A stretch of DNA of 64,000 bases from Maribacter aquivivus (GCF_900142175.1 NZ_FQZX01000002.1:539317-603316), one strand, 5' to 3'; positions 44,867 to 54,192 are shown, counted from the first letter of the stretch. Program-made: numbers and translations. The notes: generated from the letters alone by a model not told the origin.

Positions 44867-46705
44867 ATGACAAAGTTTGAAGCACTGGGACTGCAGAAGT
44901 CCTTATTAGATGCTATTACTGATATGGGTTTTGAAACCCCATCAGAAGTTCAAGAAAAAGCAATCCCAATTTTACTGGAAGGTGAAACCGATCTAGTTGC
45001 CTTAGCGCAAACAGGTACAGGTAAAACTGCCGCATTCGGTTTTCCATTAATTCAAAAAATTGATAGTAATAGTAGAACCACACAAGGTTTAATATTATCA
45101 CCAACTCGTGAGCTATGCTTACAGATTACGAAAGAAATGCAAGCGTATTCAAAATACGAACGTAATATCAATGTAGTTGCCATTTATGGTGGTGCAAGTA
45201 TTACAGACCAAGCAAGACAGATTAAAAGAGGTGCGCAAATTATTGTTGCAACGCCTGGTCGTATGAAAGATATGATCAGTAGACGTCTTGTTGATATCTC
45301 TAATATAGATTATTGTATTTTAGATGAGGCAGATGAAATGCTGAACATGGGCTTTATGGAAGATATCAAAGATATTCTTTCTGGTACGCCTGATGAAAAA
45401 TCTACATGGTTGTTCTCTGCAACTATGCCTAGAGAAGTAGCTACTATTGCTAAAAAATTCATGCATTCTCCACAAGAAATTACAGTGGGTGCAAAAAACT
45501 CTGGAGCATCAACCGTACAACATGAATATTATGTTGTTGGTGGTAGAGATCGTTACCCAGCTTTAAAAAGATTAGCAGATACAAACCCAGATATATTTTC
45601 AGTTATTTTCTGTAGAACAAAACGTGATACTCAAAAAGTTGCCGAAAATTTAATCGAAGACGGCTACAATGCAGGGGCTTTACATGGAGATTTAAGCCAA
45701 AACCAAAGAGATTTGGTGATGAACTCTTTTCGTAAAAGACAAATTCAAATGCTTGTAGCAACTGATGTTGCTGCGCGTGGTATTGATGTTGATGACATTA
45801 CACATGTTATTAATTACCAATTACCAGATGAAATTGAGACGTATACCCACCGTAGTGGTAGAACAGGTAGAGCTGGTAAATCTGGTATATCTATGGTTCT
45901 TGTTACTCGTGGTGAACAACGCAAGATAAAGGCCATAGAGAACAAAATCAATCAAAAATTTGAATTGAAAAAAGTTCCTTCGGGAATGGAAATCTGTGGT
46001 ATTCAATTACATCACTTAGCCAATAAAATAAAAGATACTGAGACTAATTCTGATGTTGACCCTTATTTACCTGAAATCAACGAGATACTAGAAGGTATTG
46101 ACCGTGAGGAATTAATAAAGAAATTAATTTCTGCCGAATTTACAAGGTTCTCTAACTACTATAACAAGTCTAAAGATTTAAATTCTTCTGACAGCGGTAG
46201 AGATAGAGAAAGAAGCGATGGCCGAAGAGGTGGTGAAATACCAACTAGTGGTGCTGTTCGTTACTTCATAAACGTTGGTGAAAAAGATGGTTATGATTGG
46301 ATGTCACTTAAAGACTTCATTAGAGATACAGTAGGACTTGGACAAGAAGATGTCTTTAAAGTTGATGTTAAGGAAAGTTTTTCATTCTTTAATACTGAAA
46401 GTGAATCTACACAACAAATTCTTGAAAAATTTACAGAGTTTAAAGTTGACGGAAGATTTGTTAATGTAGAAGTTTCTAAAAACCCCGGCGGTGGCGGTGG
46501 TGGAAATCGCAGAAGCGGTGGAAGCGGCGGTGGCTTCAGAGGAAAAAGAAGCAGCGGTGGCGGAAGAAGAGATGATGACCGCGGCGGAAGAGGAAGAAAA
46601 GAAGGTAGCTCTGAGTCTAAAGGCAGAAGACGTGACCGTAGTGAATCTAGCAGTCCTAACTCCGGAAAAAGACGTAGTACCAAAAGAAAGGGAGATTTCT
46701 TTTAG
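44867..46705 (+). CDS. DEAD-box RNA helicase with DbpA-type domain and RG-rich tail (DeaD/CsdA-like)
   Basis: A 612-residue ATP-dependent RNA helicase. Q motif FEALGLQKSLLDAITDMGF, Walker A ALAQTGTGKTAAFG, PTREL, TPGR, YCILDEADEMLNMGF, SAT, and HRSGRTGRAG are all present. After residue 450 there is a DbpA-type RNA-recognition domain (AVRYFINVGEKDGYDWMSLK). The last 70 residues are Gly/Arg/Ser/Lys-rich and likely disordered, binding RNA non-specifically. Such helicases assist ribosome assembly and mRNA turnover in the cold. Followed by a UUCG-loop terminator. Reading frames on the opposite strand of the tail are artefacts of its composition. Confidence 0.95.
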   Translation: MTKFEALGLQKSLLDAITDMGFETPSEVQEKAIPILLEGETDLVALAQTGTGKTAAFGFPLIQKIDSNSRTTQGLILSPTRELCLQITKEMQAYSKYERNINVVAIYGGASITDQARQIKRGAQIIVATPGRMKDMISRRLVDISNIDYCILDEADEMLNMGFMEDIKDILSGTPDEKSTWLFSATMPREVATIAKKFMHSPQEITVGAKNSGASTVQHEYYVVGGRDRYPALKRLADTNPDIFSVIFCRTKRDTQKVAENLIEDGYNAGALHGDLSQNQRDLVMNSFRKRQIQMLVATDVAARGIDVDDITHVINYQLPDEIETYTHRSGRTGRAGKSGISMVLVTRGEQRKIKAIENKINQKFELKKVPSGMEICGIQLHHLANKIKDTETNSDVDPYLPEINEILEGIDREELIKKLISAEFTRFSNYYNKSKDLNSSDSGRDRERSDGRRGGEIPTSGAVRYFINVGEKDGYDWMSLKDFIRDTVGLGQEDVFKVDVKESFSFFNTESESTQQILEKFTEFKVDGRFVNVEVSKNPGGGGGGNRRSGGSGGGFRGKRSSGGGRRDDDRGGRGRKEGSSESKGRRRDRSESSSPNSGKRRSTKRKGDFF

Positions 46706-46719
46706 TTAATTGTATATTA

Positions 46720-46745
46720 AAAATACGCTTCGGCGTATTTTTTTT
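46720..46745 (+). terminator. Rho-independent terminator with TTCG loop
   Basis: AAATACGC (46721-46728), TTCG, GCGTATTT (46733-46740), then more T. Confidence 0.9.
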
Positions 46746-46779
46746 GTTTTGTTTGCAACTTAATTATGCTGTCAGTACA

Positions 46780-47550
46780 ATGAAATACTTATTATCGCTT
46801 ATACTTATTTTTCTTTCACTAATAGGTTTCTCTCAAGAAACAGAAGAAGGTCAACGCCTTAGTGCTGTTGTTATAAACGCCCAATCTGATGAACCCCTTG
46901 AGAGCGTACACGTTGTTAACTTGAACCAAGTTTTTGGAACAATTACCAATGAAAATGGCGAATTTTCAATTACCGCAGCAGTAAATGACACCTTATATTT
47001 TTCTTTTCTAGGATTTAAATCACAGAAAATTAGAGTAACCAATGATATGTTCAAATTTGAAAATACAGAAATAGCACTGACAGAGCTTGCTTATGCTCTA
47101 GAAGAAGTTATTGTTAGACCTTATCAGCTAACCGGGTACTTAGAAATCGACGTAAAGAACCTTCCAATAAACAATGCCTACCAATATAGTATATCTGGCT
47201 TAGGCGTTAGCTATGAAGGTGGTAATAAAAACCCTAGCGCTGTCACAAAAGTATTGGGTGCCATTCTAAACCCAGCAGATTTGTTGCGTAACCTCTTTGG
47301 TAAAAAACCTGCGCAAATGCGTAAGCTTAGACAAATGAGAGAAGACGATGATATTCGCAACCTACTTGCTTCTAAATTTGATAGAGAAACACTTACAGAA
47401 TTCCTTCAATTAGAAAAAGTTGATATTCAAGATATTCTAAATAACTGCAATTACTCCAAATCTTTTATCACTACAGCCAATGATCTTCAGATACTTGACG
47501 CCATTAGCAGCTGTTATGAAGAGTATAAAGTTTTAAATAGAAAGAAATAA
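46780..47550 (+). CDS. Exported protein with CarboxypepD_reg-like domain
   Basis: A 256-residue protein. I start at the ATG at 46780 (MKYLLSLILIFLSLIGFSQE, a good signal peptide); twelve upstream codons overlap the terminator. Residues about 25-105 form a carboxypeptidase-regulatory-like beta domain: NAQSDEPLESVHVVNLNQVF and TNENGEFSITAAVNDTLYFS. The rest is helical and basic (LRNLFGKKPAQMRKLRQMRE) and ends in an all-helical tail. The same N-terminal domain precedes TonB receptors, but here there is no barrel. Function unknown; an envelope location is likely. Confidence 0.8.
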   Translation: MKYLLSLILIFLSLIGFSQETEEGQRLSAVVINAQSDEPLESVHVVNLNQVFGTITNENGEFSITAAVNDTLYFSFLGFKSQKIRVTNDMFKFENTEIALTELAYALEEVIVRPYQLTGYLEIDVKNLPINNAYQYSISGLGVSYEGGNKNPSAVTKVLGAILNPADLLRNLFGKKPAQMRKLRQMREDDDIRNLLASKFDRETLTEFLQLEKVDIQDILNNCNYSKSFITTANDLQILDAISSCYEEYKVLNRKK

Positions 47551-47601
47551 TATTTCTTAAAGTGAAATCCTTGTTATAGTTTTATTGCAAATAACAGGGA
47601 A

Positions 47602-49293
47602 ATGAAAAACGTATTCTTACTAGGGCTATTATCTATAGCATTGATTTCTTGCCAACCAAAGAGCAAAGAAAAATCAGAAACTATTGCTGTAGTTAAAGAT
47701 TCAATTGAAACCCCTAAAAAGAATCCCAATTTTCAATGGGAAGCCGCTACCGTTTATTTTCTTCTCACAGACCGATTCAATAACGGAAATACAGCTAACG
47801 ATCTAAATTTTGAGCGTGACGAAGAAACCGGAGAGCTCAGAGGTTTTTTAGGCGGAGATATTCAAGGCATAACAAAAAAAATCAAAGACGGATATTTCAC
47901 AGACCTTGGCGTAAATGCTATTTGGTTCACTCCCGTTGTTGAACAAATTCATGGCGCTACAGATGAAGGTACTGGCAATACGTATGGTTATCATGGGTAT
48001 TGGGCAAAAGACTGGACAGCTCTTGATCCTAATTTTGGAACCGATAAAGACTTAGATACACTAATAAAAACCGCCCATGAAAATGGGATTCGTATTTTAT
48101 TAGATGTTGTTTTAAACCATACAGGTCCTATCACCGAAAAAGATCCTGTTTGGCCAGAAGAATGGGTACGCACCTCTCCTACTTGTGAATTTACTACATA
48201 TGAGAATACTACTGCCTGTACATTGGTTGCGAATCTACCTGATATTTTAACCGAATCTGATGCTACTGTAAATTTACCAGATGCCCTTCTAGCAAAATGG
48301 AAAAGCGAAGGTAGACTTAGCCAAGAACTAGATGAACTAGAATTATTTTTTGACCGTACCGGCTACCCCAGAGCACCTCGCTTTTATATAATTAAATGGC
48401 TAACCGATTACGTTAATAAATATGGTGTTGACGGATTTAGAGTTGATACAGTTAAACATGCCAATGAAAATTCATGGGCAGAATTATACAAAGAAGCATC
48501 TTTTGCTTTTGAACTTTGGAAAAAGAAGAATAGTGATAAGGTATTAGACGACAACCCTTTCTACATGGTTGGTGAAGTTTATAATTACGGAATTTCTGGC
48601 GGACAAGAATTTGACCTTGGTGATAAAAAAGTAAACTATTTCGATAACGGATTTAAAAGCCTTATCAATTTCGAATTAAAGACGGATGCCCAAAAGGATT
48701 ACGAAACTATTTTTACCAAGTACAGCAAACTACTACATACTACTTTCAAAGATAAAAGTGTATTAAATTACCTTACTTCTCATGACGACGGTCAACCTTT
48801 TGACCAAGAAAGAGCTGACCCTAAAAGAGCTGCAAATGTATTATTGCTTACGCCTGGTGCTTCTCAAATTTATTATGGTGATGAAACTGCTCGTAGTCTA
48901 GTGATAGAAGGGACACAAGGAGATGCTACGTTACGTTCGTTTATGAATTGGAATGAGTTAGATAGTTTACCACAAACAAAAGAAACTTTAAGCTATTGGC
49001 AGAAATTAGGAACTTTTAGAAATGACCACCCATCTATAGGTGCTGGTATTCATAAAAGAATTTCGAAAGCTCCATATGTTTTTAGCAGACACTTCACCAA
49101 AGAGGATTATGTGGATAAAGTAGTTATCGCTTTAGATGCACCAAAGGGAAAAAAATCTATTTCAGTAAAAGGTATTTTTGGTGATGGCACAAAATTATAC
49201 GATCGCTTTTCTGGAACTGAAGTAACAGTTGACAAAAACAAAGTTATACTAGATAATGATTTTGACGTTGTCTTGTTAGAACTTAATAATTAA
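47602..49293 (+). CDS. Alpha-amylase family (GH13) lipoprotein
   Basis: A 563-residue GH13 enzyme with a lipoprotein signal (LLSIALISCQPK). The (beta/alpha)8 barrel has VYFLLTDRFNNGN, LLDVVLNHTGP (region I), nucleophile Asp in GVDGFRVDTVKHA (region II), acid/base Glu in PFYMVGEVYNYG (region III) and the third acid in NYLTSHDDGQPF (region IV). It hydrolyses alpha-1,4-glucans such as starch or glycogen outside the cytoplasm, probably on the outer membrane. An insertion with two Cys (TSPTCEF, TTACTLV) could be a disulphide. No SusCD genes are nearby, so it is not a classical sus operon. Confidence 0.92.
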   Translation: MKNVFLLGLLSIALISCQPKSKEKSETIAVVKDSIETPKKNPNFQWEAATVYFLLTDRFNNGNTANDLNFERDEETGELRGFLGGDIQGITKKIKDGYFTDLGVNAIWFTPVVEQIHGATDEGTGNTYGYHGYWAKDWTALDPNFGTDKDLDTLIKTAHENGIRILLDVVLNHTGPITEKDPVWPEEWVRTSPTCEFTTYENTTACTLVANLPDILTESDATVNLPDALLAKWKSEGRLSQELDELELFFDRTGYPRAPRFYIIKWLTDYVNKYGVDGFRVDTVKHANENSWAELYKEASFAFELWKKKNSDKVLDDNPFYMVGEVYNYGISGGQEFDLGDKKVNYFDNGFKSLINFELKTDAQKDYETIFTKYSKLLHTTFKDKSVLNYLTSHDDGQPFDQERADPKRAANVLLLTPGASQIYYGDETARSLVIEGTQGDATLRSFMNWNELDSLPQTKETLSYWQKLGTFRNDHPSIGAGIHKRISKAPYVFSRHFTKEDYVDKVVIALDAPKGKKSISVKGIFGDGTKLYDRFSGTEVTVDKNKVILDNDFDVVLLELNN

Positions 49294-49308
49294 GACACCT
49301 AATTAATA

Positions 49309-49674
49309 TCAGGCATTAGAATGTACCGCAATTCTATTGCCTTCGGTATCTTTTAAAAGTCCCATAAATCCGTGTCCGTCACCTATTTCGGTTTTGGGCT
49401 GTAATACTTGTCCGCCTGCGGCATGAACTTTACCTAAAACTATAGCTGCATCGTCACATGCTAAATAAACCAATACTCCAGTTGTTAAACTAGGAACATA
49501 TTGGTCATGCTGAACCAAAGCGCCATTTGCCTGACCAACAACTTGTTTATCTGGAAACAGACCCATTACAAATTCTCCAAAATTATTGACTGTAATGGTT
49601 ACATCTAAAATAGATTCATAGAACTTCTGTGCTCGCTCCATATTTGCGACGGGTATTTCATACCATGCTATCAT
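49309..49674 (-). CDS. VOC-family (glyoxalase/bleomycin-resistance fold) protein
   Basis: A 121-residue VOC protein: WYEIPVANMERAQKFYE at the N-terminus, VYLACDDAAIVLGKVHAAGG in the middle and HGFMGLLKDTEGNRIAVHS at the C-terminus. The E and H residues that bind a metal in many relatives can be placed in AWYEIPV and DGHGF. Substrate unknown; these are small metal enzymes or binding proteins. It lies three bases after the SRPBCC gene, so the two are co-transcribed. Confidence 0.87.
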   Translation of the reverse strand: MIAWYEIPVANMERAQKFYESILDVTITVNNFGEFVMGLFPDKQVVGQANGALVQHDQYVPSLTTGVLVYLACDDAAIVLGKVHAAGGQVLQPKTEIGDGHGFMGLLKDTEGNRIAVHSNA

Positions 49675-49676
49675 AA

Positions 49677-50204
49677 CTAACTATTTAAATTATGTTTAAG
49701 ATTCTGTAATCCTTGTTCAAAGTCTTTACCAACCATTTTATCCATTGACATAAAAAGCATCATAATACTCATAGGAAATTTGTTCTTTCCAGTAAAACCC
49801 CATGTCACTTTACTTTTATTTACTTCATGTTCTTCAAGAGTCATATAACAATCAGATTGCGACTTGTAGGGTTTTAAGAAACGTAAATCTTGTTCAATTC
49901 GTTCACCTTCTACAATTCTAGTAATTTCTTGTTCCCCTTCACCTACTTCCTTATTTCCGTTCCAATGGCTAGTAGCACCTACTTCACCATCAATCCCGGT
50001 AAAAGTAAGTACCATATCAGGGTCTTTTCTTGCCCATGGCGACCATTCTTGCTGTTTCTTTAAAAACTTCAAATGACTCCAAACTTTTTCTGGCGAATGT
50101 TCTAATTCTATACTTCTAGAAACTTGATAACTTTTGGGAGCTATTAATGCCAGTAAAATAACTAAGATTAGAACTATTGCAATAATCATGAATACGGTAT
50201 ACAT
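49677..50204 (-). CDS. SRPBCC-family membrane-anchored protein
   Basis: A 175-residue protein with one N-terminal transmembrane helix (residues 4-22) followed by a START/SRPBCC (polyketide cyclase 2-like) domain: SYQVSRSIELEHSPEKVWSH, EWSPWARKDPDMVLTFTG, and VTWGFTGKNKFP. The fold has a large cavity that binds hydrophobic ligands. Ligand unknown. It precedes the VOC gene with a three-base gap and is downstream of the SpoU-type gene on the same strand, with a 41-base gap. Confidence 0.85.
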   Translation of the reverse strand: MYTVFMIIAIVLILVILLALIAPKSYQVSRSIELEHSPEKVWSHLKFLKKQQEWSPWARKDPDMVLTFTGIDGEVGATSHWNGNKEVGEGEQEITRIVEGERIEQDLRFLKPYKSQSDCYMTLEEHEVNKSKVTWGFTGKNKFPMSIMMLFMSMDKMVGKDFEQGLQNLKHNLNS

Positions 50205-50245
50205 CGGTCATCTAATTAATTGTTGACTAACAAGTTAGTTAAAAT

Positions 50246-50902
50246 TTAATTATCAGACTTATATCTTTCTAGAATGTCATCGATACTTTTTATTGACTTC
50301 TTTGTCCAATCTAACCGTCTTTCTAGCATTTCTTCATCTGTCAATTCCCAATCTACATTTGAAGCTTTCAATTGGGTCGTTAAATGCTGAAGTATAATCG
50401 CGGCAGAAACAGAAATATTAAGACTCTCGGTAAATCCTACCATTGGTATTTTTATAAAGGCATCTGCGTTTTCTAAAACATAATCGCTTAATCCATTTTT
50501 CTCCGTCCCAAAAAACAAAGCCGTTTTACTGTCCAATTTAAAATCTTGTAATAGCGAGCTATCTGCATGCGGACTGGTAGCTACGATTTTGTATCCTTTT
50601 TCTCGTAACGAATCAATTACTTGTTTTGAATTTTGATACCGTTTTATATCTACCCATTTCTGCGCGCCCATGGCAATTTCCTCATCTAAATGTTGACCGT
50701 TTCTATCCTCTATTAAATGCGCAGTCTGAACACCAAAAGATTCACAACTTCTTACCACTGCACTAGTATTGTGCATTTGAAATACATCTTCTACCGCTAC
50801 AGTCAAGTAATTTGTGCGTTCAGCCAATATATCAACAAAACGCTGTTTTCTATTTTCTGAAATAAATTCTTCTAAATACTCTAAAAGGTTCACATCAATC
50901 AT
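50246..50902 (-). CDS. SpoU/TrmH-family RNA 2'-O-methyltransferase
   Basis: A 218-residue SpoU-class methyltransferase, close to TrmH, which methylates the ribose of G18 in tRNA. Motif 1: the region VAVEDVFQMHNTSAVVRSCE; motif 2: ALFFGTEKNGLSDYVLENA; motif 3: IPMVGFTESLNISVSAAIIL. The Arg and Asn catalytic pair expected for TrmH (N in HNTSAVVR) is present. Length matches bacterial TrmH. Which tRNA or rRNA it modifies is not certain from sequence. Divergent from the sirtuin gene. Confidence 0.93.
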   Translation of the reverse strand: MIDVNLLEYLEEFISENRKQRFVDILAERTNYLTVAVEDVFQMHNTSAVVRSCESFGVQTAHLIEDRNGQHLDEEIAMGAQKWVDIKRYQNSKQVIDSLREKGYKIVATSPHADSSLLQDFKLDSKTALFFGTEKNGLSDYVLENADAFIKIPMVGFTESLNISVSAAIILQHLTTQLKASNVDWELTDEEMLERRLDWTKKSIKSIDDILERYKSDN

Positions 50903-50950
50903 GCCCCCAAGATAAGAAAAGTATATTTTTATAAATATTATTAAAAGCTC

Positions 50951-51637
50951 ATGAAGAACATTGTTGTATTAACGGGTGCCGGAATTTCTGCTGAAAGCGG
51001 ATTAAAAACGTTTAGAGATGCTAATGGTCTATGGGAAGGGCATGATGTTATGGAGGTTGCCACACCAGAAGGATTTCAAAATAATCCGGAATTGGTATTA
51101 GAGTTTTACAATCAAAGAAGAAGGCAGTTGCTAACCGTTGAACCTAATGCTGCGCACAAGGCATTGGTCGCTCTAGAAGCCCATTTCAATGTTCAAATTA
51201 TAACTCAAAATGTAGATGATTTACATGAGCGTGCCGGTAGTTCTCAAGTTCTACATCTTCATGGCGAATTATTAAAATCAAGAAGTAGTAATTCTACCCA
51301 TGAATTTTTTGATTGTAAGCAAGATATTTTACTGGGTGACACCTGTAAAAATGGACATCAAATTAGACCGCACATTGTTTGGTTTGGCGAAGCTGTACCA
51401 TTATTAGAAGAAGCTATAGCTATTACCGAAAAAGCCGACTATTTAATTATCATAGGTACTTCTATGCAAGTATACCCAGCGGCAAGTCTAATCGATTTTG
51501 TAAATTTTTCTACACCAATATATTTTATTGACCCAAAGCCAGCGATAACTAATTCTCAAAAAAGTAATTTGACAATTATTACCGAAACCGCAGTAGCCGG
51601 AACTCCTACTTTGGTTGCTTCCCTAATTGATAAATAA
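50951..51637 (+). CDS. cobB: NAD-dependent protein deacylase (sirtuin, CobB type)
   Basis: A 228-residue sirtuin that removes acetyl or succinyl groups from lysines with NAD. Seen: VLTGAGISAESGLKTFR, QNVDDLHERAGS with the general-base region, LHLHGELLKSRSS (catalytic His), RPHIVWFGEAVP and IIGTSMQVYPAASL. The zinc ribbon region has only two cysteines (FFDCKQ, GDTCKNG), so zinc binding may be lost or different, which occurs in some class III members. The Tyr/Arg pair for succinyl recognition lies in FYNQRRRQLL. Its 3' end overlaps the convergent haem-binding gene by 32 bases. Confidence 0.95.
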   Translation: MKNIVVLTGAGISAESGLKTFRDANGLWEGHDVMEVATPEGFQNNPELVLEFYNQRRRQLLTVEPNAAHKALVALEAHFNVQIITQNVDDLHERAGSSQVLHLHGELLKSRSSNSTHEFFDCKQDILLGDTCKNGHQIRPHIVWFGEAVPLLEEAIAITEKADYLIIIGTSMQVYPAASLIDFVNFSTPIYFIDPKPAITNSQKSNLTIITETAVAGTPTLVASLIDK

Positions 51638-52079
51638 TACGGGTTTGCCTTACCCACTCTACCAATTTATTAACTTCATTGGCCGTAAGCTCTGTATCTT
51701 TATGTAACAAGGTGTATTGAGATAATGGCATGTTTCCATCAACGACTTCCTCTTCTATCTCTGCTAATAAATGATCTTTTTTATCTAAAGAATAATTTTC
51801 CCATTCAGAAAAATTTAAATGTTCCTTGCCTTCCTTAACGTGATCGGCCAGCAAAAATGAAACCGGAGCAATGTTATTATACCACGGGTAATCTGTATTG
51901 TTGCTATGACAATCGTAACAAGAAGTTTCAAAAATATTCTTAAGTTCTGGCGATGGGTTCGTCTGCTTTATAAAAGCTTCTGTATGGTTACCTGTAGCAA
52001 TATTTTTTGTAGGACTGAAAAACTGTATAGCAACAAACACTAAAACAACACCTAGGCTAATTTTTTTTAGTAATTTCAT
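51606..52079 (-). CDS. Haem-binding domain protein with one CxxCH site
   Basis: A 157-residue protein with an N-terminal helix (LKKISLGVVLVFVAIQFF), probably an anchor, then a haem-binding domain: FETSCYDCHSNNTDYPWYNN near residue 54 carries CxxCH, with PWYNxxAPxS and HVKEGKEHLNFSEW typical of the family. It is a small periplasmic c-type cytochrome or sensor. The partner is unknown; cytochrome oxidase or peroxidase genes are absent nearby. It overlaps the 3' end of the sirtuin by 32 bases on the other strand. Confidence 0.88.
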   Translation of the reverse strand: MKLLKKISLGVVLVFVAIQFFSPTKNIATGNHTEAFIKQTNPSPELKNIFETSCYDCHSNNTDYPWYNNIAPVSFLLADHVKEGKEHLNFSEWENYSLDKKDHLLAEIEEEVVDGNMPLSQYTLLHKDTELTANEVNKLVEWVRQTRIIYQLGKQPK

Positions 52080-52113
52080 ATTTGGGGGAAATGAAAATTA
52101 AAGATACAATTTT

Positions 52114-52680
52114 ATGAATAAGGAAGAACTTTATGAAGCATTGAATTATGTAAGCGCTTCTAGAGAAAACCGAATTAAAATGGCATTTAAAATTGAAGAT
52201 AATCCTCATTTAATTCCTATTCTTATTGAGATAATCAAAAATGATATAGATCCCATATCATGTAAGGCTGGTTGGGTTTTAGAAAGTATTTCGAAAATAA
52301 ATCTAATACCAATTATAACAAACCTTGATGTATTCATCGATTCGTTAAAACATATTTCATTAGAATCATCTGTTCGCCCGGCTTCAAAAATTTGTCAGTT
52401 ATTGGTGATAAACGAATTTTCTAAAAAGCCTGAAAAACTAAAACAAAAGTTGACAACAAAACATTTAAACACCATTACTGAAGCTGCTTTTGACTGGCTC
52501 ATAGGTGATTATAAAGTTGCCCCAAAAGCATACTCAATGACCACTCTTCTTTTAATAGGTAGAAAAATAAGTTGGATCCATCCAGAATTACAACAAATAC
52601 TTAAACAAAACTACGAGAGCGGTAGCGCTGCATACAAGGCAAGAGCCAGAATGACCTTAAAAGTTCTAGAAAAAAAGTAG
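52114..52680 (+). CDS. Conserved helical (HEAT-like) protein upstream of purB
   Basis: A 188-residue all-helical soluble protein with repeats of the pattern HLIPILIEIIKNDIDPISCK and LIPIITNLDVFIDSLKHISL, and a positively charged C-terminus (ARMTLKVLEKK). It looks like HEAT or armadillo-type repeats. As I recall, database relatives in Flavobacteriia are often called adenylosuccinate lyase; I see no lyase motif here, and that name would be carry-over from the neighbour. Function unknown. The gap to purB is 125 bases and holds a -7 element for purB. Confidence 0.7.
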   Translation: MNKEELYEALNYVSASRENRIKMAFKIEDNPHLIPILIEIIKNDIDPISCKAGWVLESISKINLIPIITNLDVFIDSLKHISLESSVRPASKICQLLVINEFSKKPEKLKQKLTTKHLNTITEAAFDWLIGDYKVAPKAYSMTTLLLIGRKISWIHPELQQILKQNYESGSAAYKARARMTLKVLEKK

Positions 52681-52772
52681 CACATTTAAGAACCTTGGAA
52701 AATTGTTCATTAAATCATTGTATTTGACCATAACTTAAAGTACTTATGGTTTTAAACTTTGATACGATTAGG

Positions 52773-52780
52773 TATATTTG
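52773..52780 (+). promoter_or_regulatory. Putative -7 element of purB
   Basis: TATATTTG matches TAnnTTTG, 25 bases before the ATG; no good -33 box. Confidence 0.5.
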
Positions 52781-52805
52781 CCCCTTATTAATTTAACCAA
52801 TCATT

Positions 52806-54149
52806 ATGTCTCTTAATGCACTAAATGCCATTTCACCAATTGACGGTCGTTATAGCTCTAAAACCAAATCTTTATCTGCTTACTTCTCTGAAGAAGCACT
52901 AATAAAATATAGAGTTAGAGTAGAAATAGAGTACTTTATTGCACTTTGTGAAATTCCTTTACCACAACTTTCTTCTTTTGATACGTCAAAATTTGATACC
53001 CTTAGAGATATTTACCTTAATTTTTCTACTGAAGACGCCGAAGAAATTAAAGAGATAGAGAGAACTACCAATCATGATGTTAAGGCGGTTGAATACTTTA
53101 TTAAAAAAGCTTTCGATACTTTAAATTTATCAGAATATAAAGAGTTCATCCATTTCGGGTTAACTTCTCAAGACATTAATAATACAGCTATTCCGCTTTC
53201 TATTAAGGAAGCAATGAATGATGTTTATGTACCTCAATACTTTGAATTGTTAGAGAAACTTGATGTTCTTACTTTAGAATGGTCAGACATTCCTATGTTG
53301 GCAAGAACACACGGTCAACCAGCATCTCCTACCCGATTAGGAAAAGAAATTATGGTTTTCGTAGTTCGTTTAAAAGAGCAGTTCAATTTATTAAACGATA
53401 TACCAAGTGCAGCCAAATTTGGTGGAGCAACAGGTAATTTCAACGCACATTTAGTAGCCTACCCTAGTATTGATTGGAGAGCCTTTGGTCAAAAATTTGT
53501 TCAAGAAAAATTAGGTCTTCAACATTCATTTCCTACAACGCAGATTGAGCATTATGATCACTTAGCAGCTTTGTTCGATGGTCTTAAACGCATCAATACT
53601 ATTATATTAGACCTTGATCGCGATTTTTGGACATACGTATCAATGGACTATTTCAAACAAAAAATTAAAGCAGGTGAGGTTGGTTCATCAGCTATGCCAC
53701 ATAAAGTTAACCCTATAGATTTTGAAAATTCTGAAGGAAATCTTGGTCTTGCTAATGCAATTTTTGTACATTTATCCGCGAAGCTACCTGTTTCTAGATT
53801 ACAAAGAGATTTAACTGATAGCACAGTTCTAAGAAATGTTGGTGTTCCGTTTGCCCATACCATTATCGCTTTTCAATCTACTCTAAAAGGTTTAAACAAA
53901 TTACTTTTAAATAAAGAGAAATTTGAGCAAGATTTAGAAAACAACTGGGCTGTTGTTGCAGAAGCTATTCAAACTATATTAAGACGAGAAAGCTACCCTA
54001 ACCCGTATGAAGCTTTAAAGGGACTTACACGTACAAATGAGAAAATTAATAAGGATTCTATTGCCAACTTTATAGATACTTTAGAAGTTTCTGATGAAAT
54101 TAAAAAGGAATTAAAGCAAATATCTCCAAGCAATTACACCGGTATTTAA
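52806..54149 (+). CDS. purB: Adenylosuccinate lyase
   Basis: A 447-residue PurB, which acts twice in purine synthesis (SAICAR and adenylosuccinate cleavage). Seen: ISPIDGRYSSKTKSLSAYFS at the N-terminus, TTNHDVKAVEYFIK, HFGLTSQDINNTA with the catalytic base, THGQPASPTRLGKE, and GSSAMPHKVNPIDFENSEGN, the fumarase/aspartase superfamily signature. The length matches the E. coli-type enzyme. It stands alone, preceded by a -7 element. Confidence 0.97.
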   Translation: MSLNALNAISPIDGRYSSKTKSLSAYFSEEALIKYRVRVEIEYFIALCEIPLPQLSSFDTSKFDTLRDIYLNFSTEDAEEIKEIERTTNHDVKAVEYFIKKAFDTLNLSEYKEFIHFGLTSQDINNTAIPLSIKEAMNDVYVPQYFELLEKLDVLTLEWSDIPMLARTHGQPASPTRLGKEIMVFVVRLKEQFNLLNDIPSAAKFGGATGNFNAHLVAYPSIDWRAFGQKFVQEKLGLQHSFPTTQIEHYDHLAALFDGLKRINTIILDLDRDFWTYVSMDYFKQKIKAGEVGSSAMPHKVNPIDFENSEGNLGLANAIFVHLSAKLPVSRLQRDLTDSTVLRNVGVPFAHTIIAFQSTLKGLNKLLLNKEKFEQDLENNWAVVAEAIQTILRRESYPNPYEALKGLTRTNEKINKDSIANFIDTLEVSDEIKKELKQISPSNYTGI

Positions 54150-54192
54150 GCCAGTTTTAATGCATTAAAACTTTTCTTTTGTTCATATACTT

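Noticed and set aside
46291..46709. Proline/leucine-rich and glutamate-rich frames opposite or within the helicase tail
   Set aside because: They are by-products of the repetitive Gly/Arg codons of the helicase tail and have no start or homology support.
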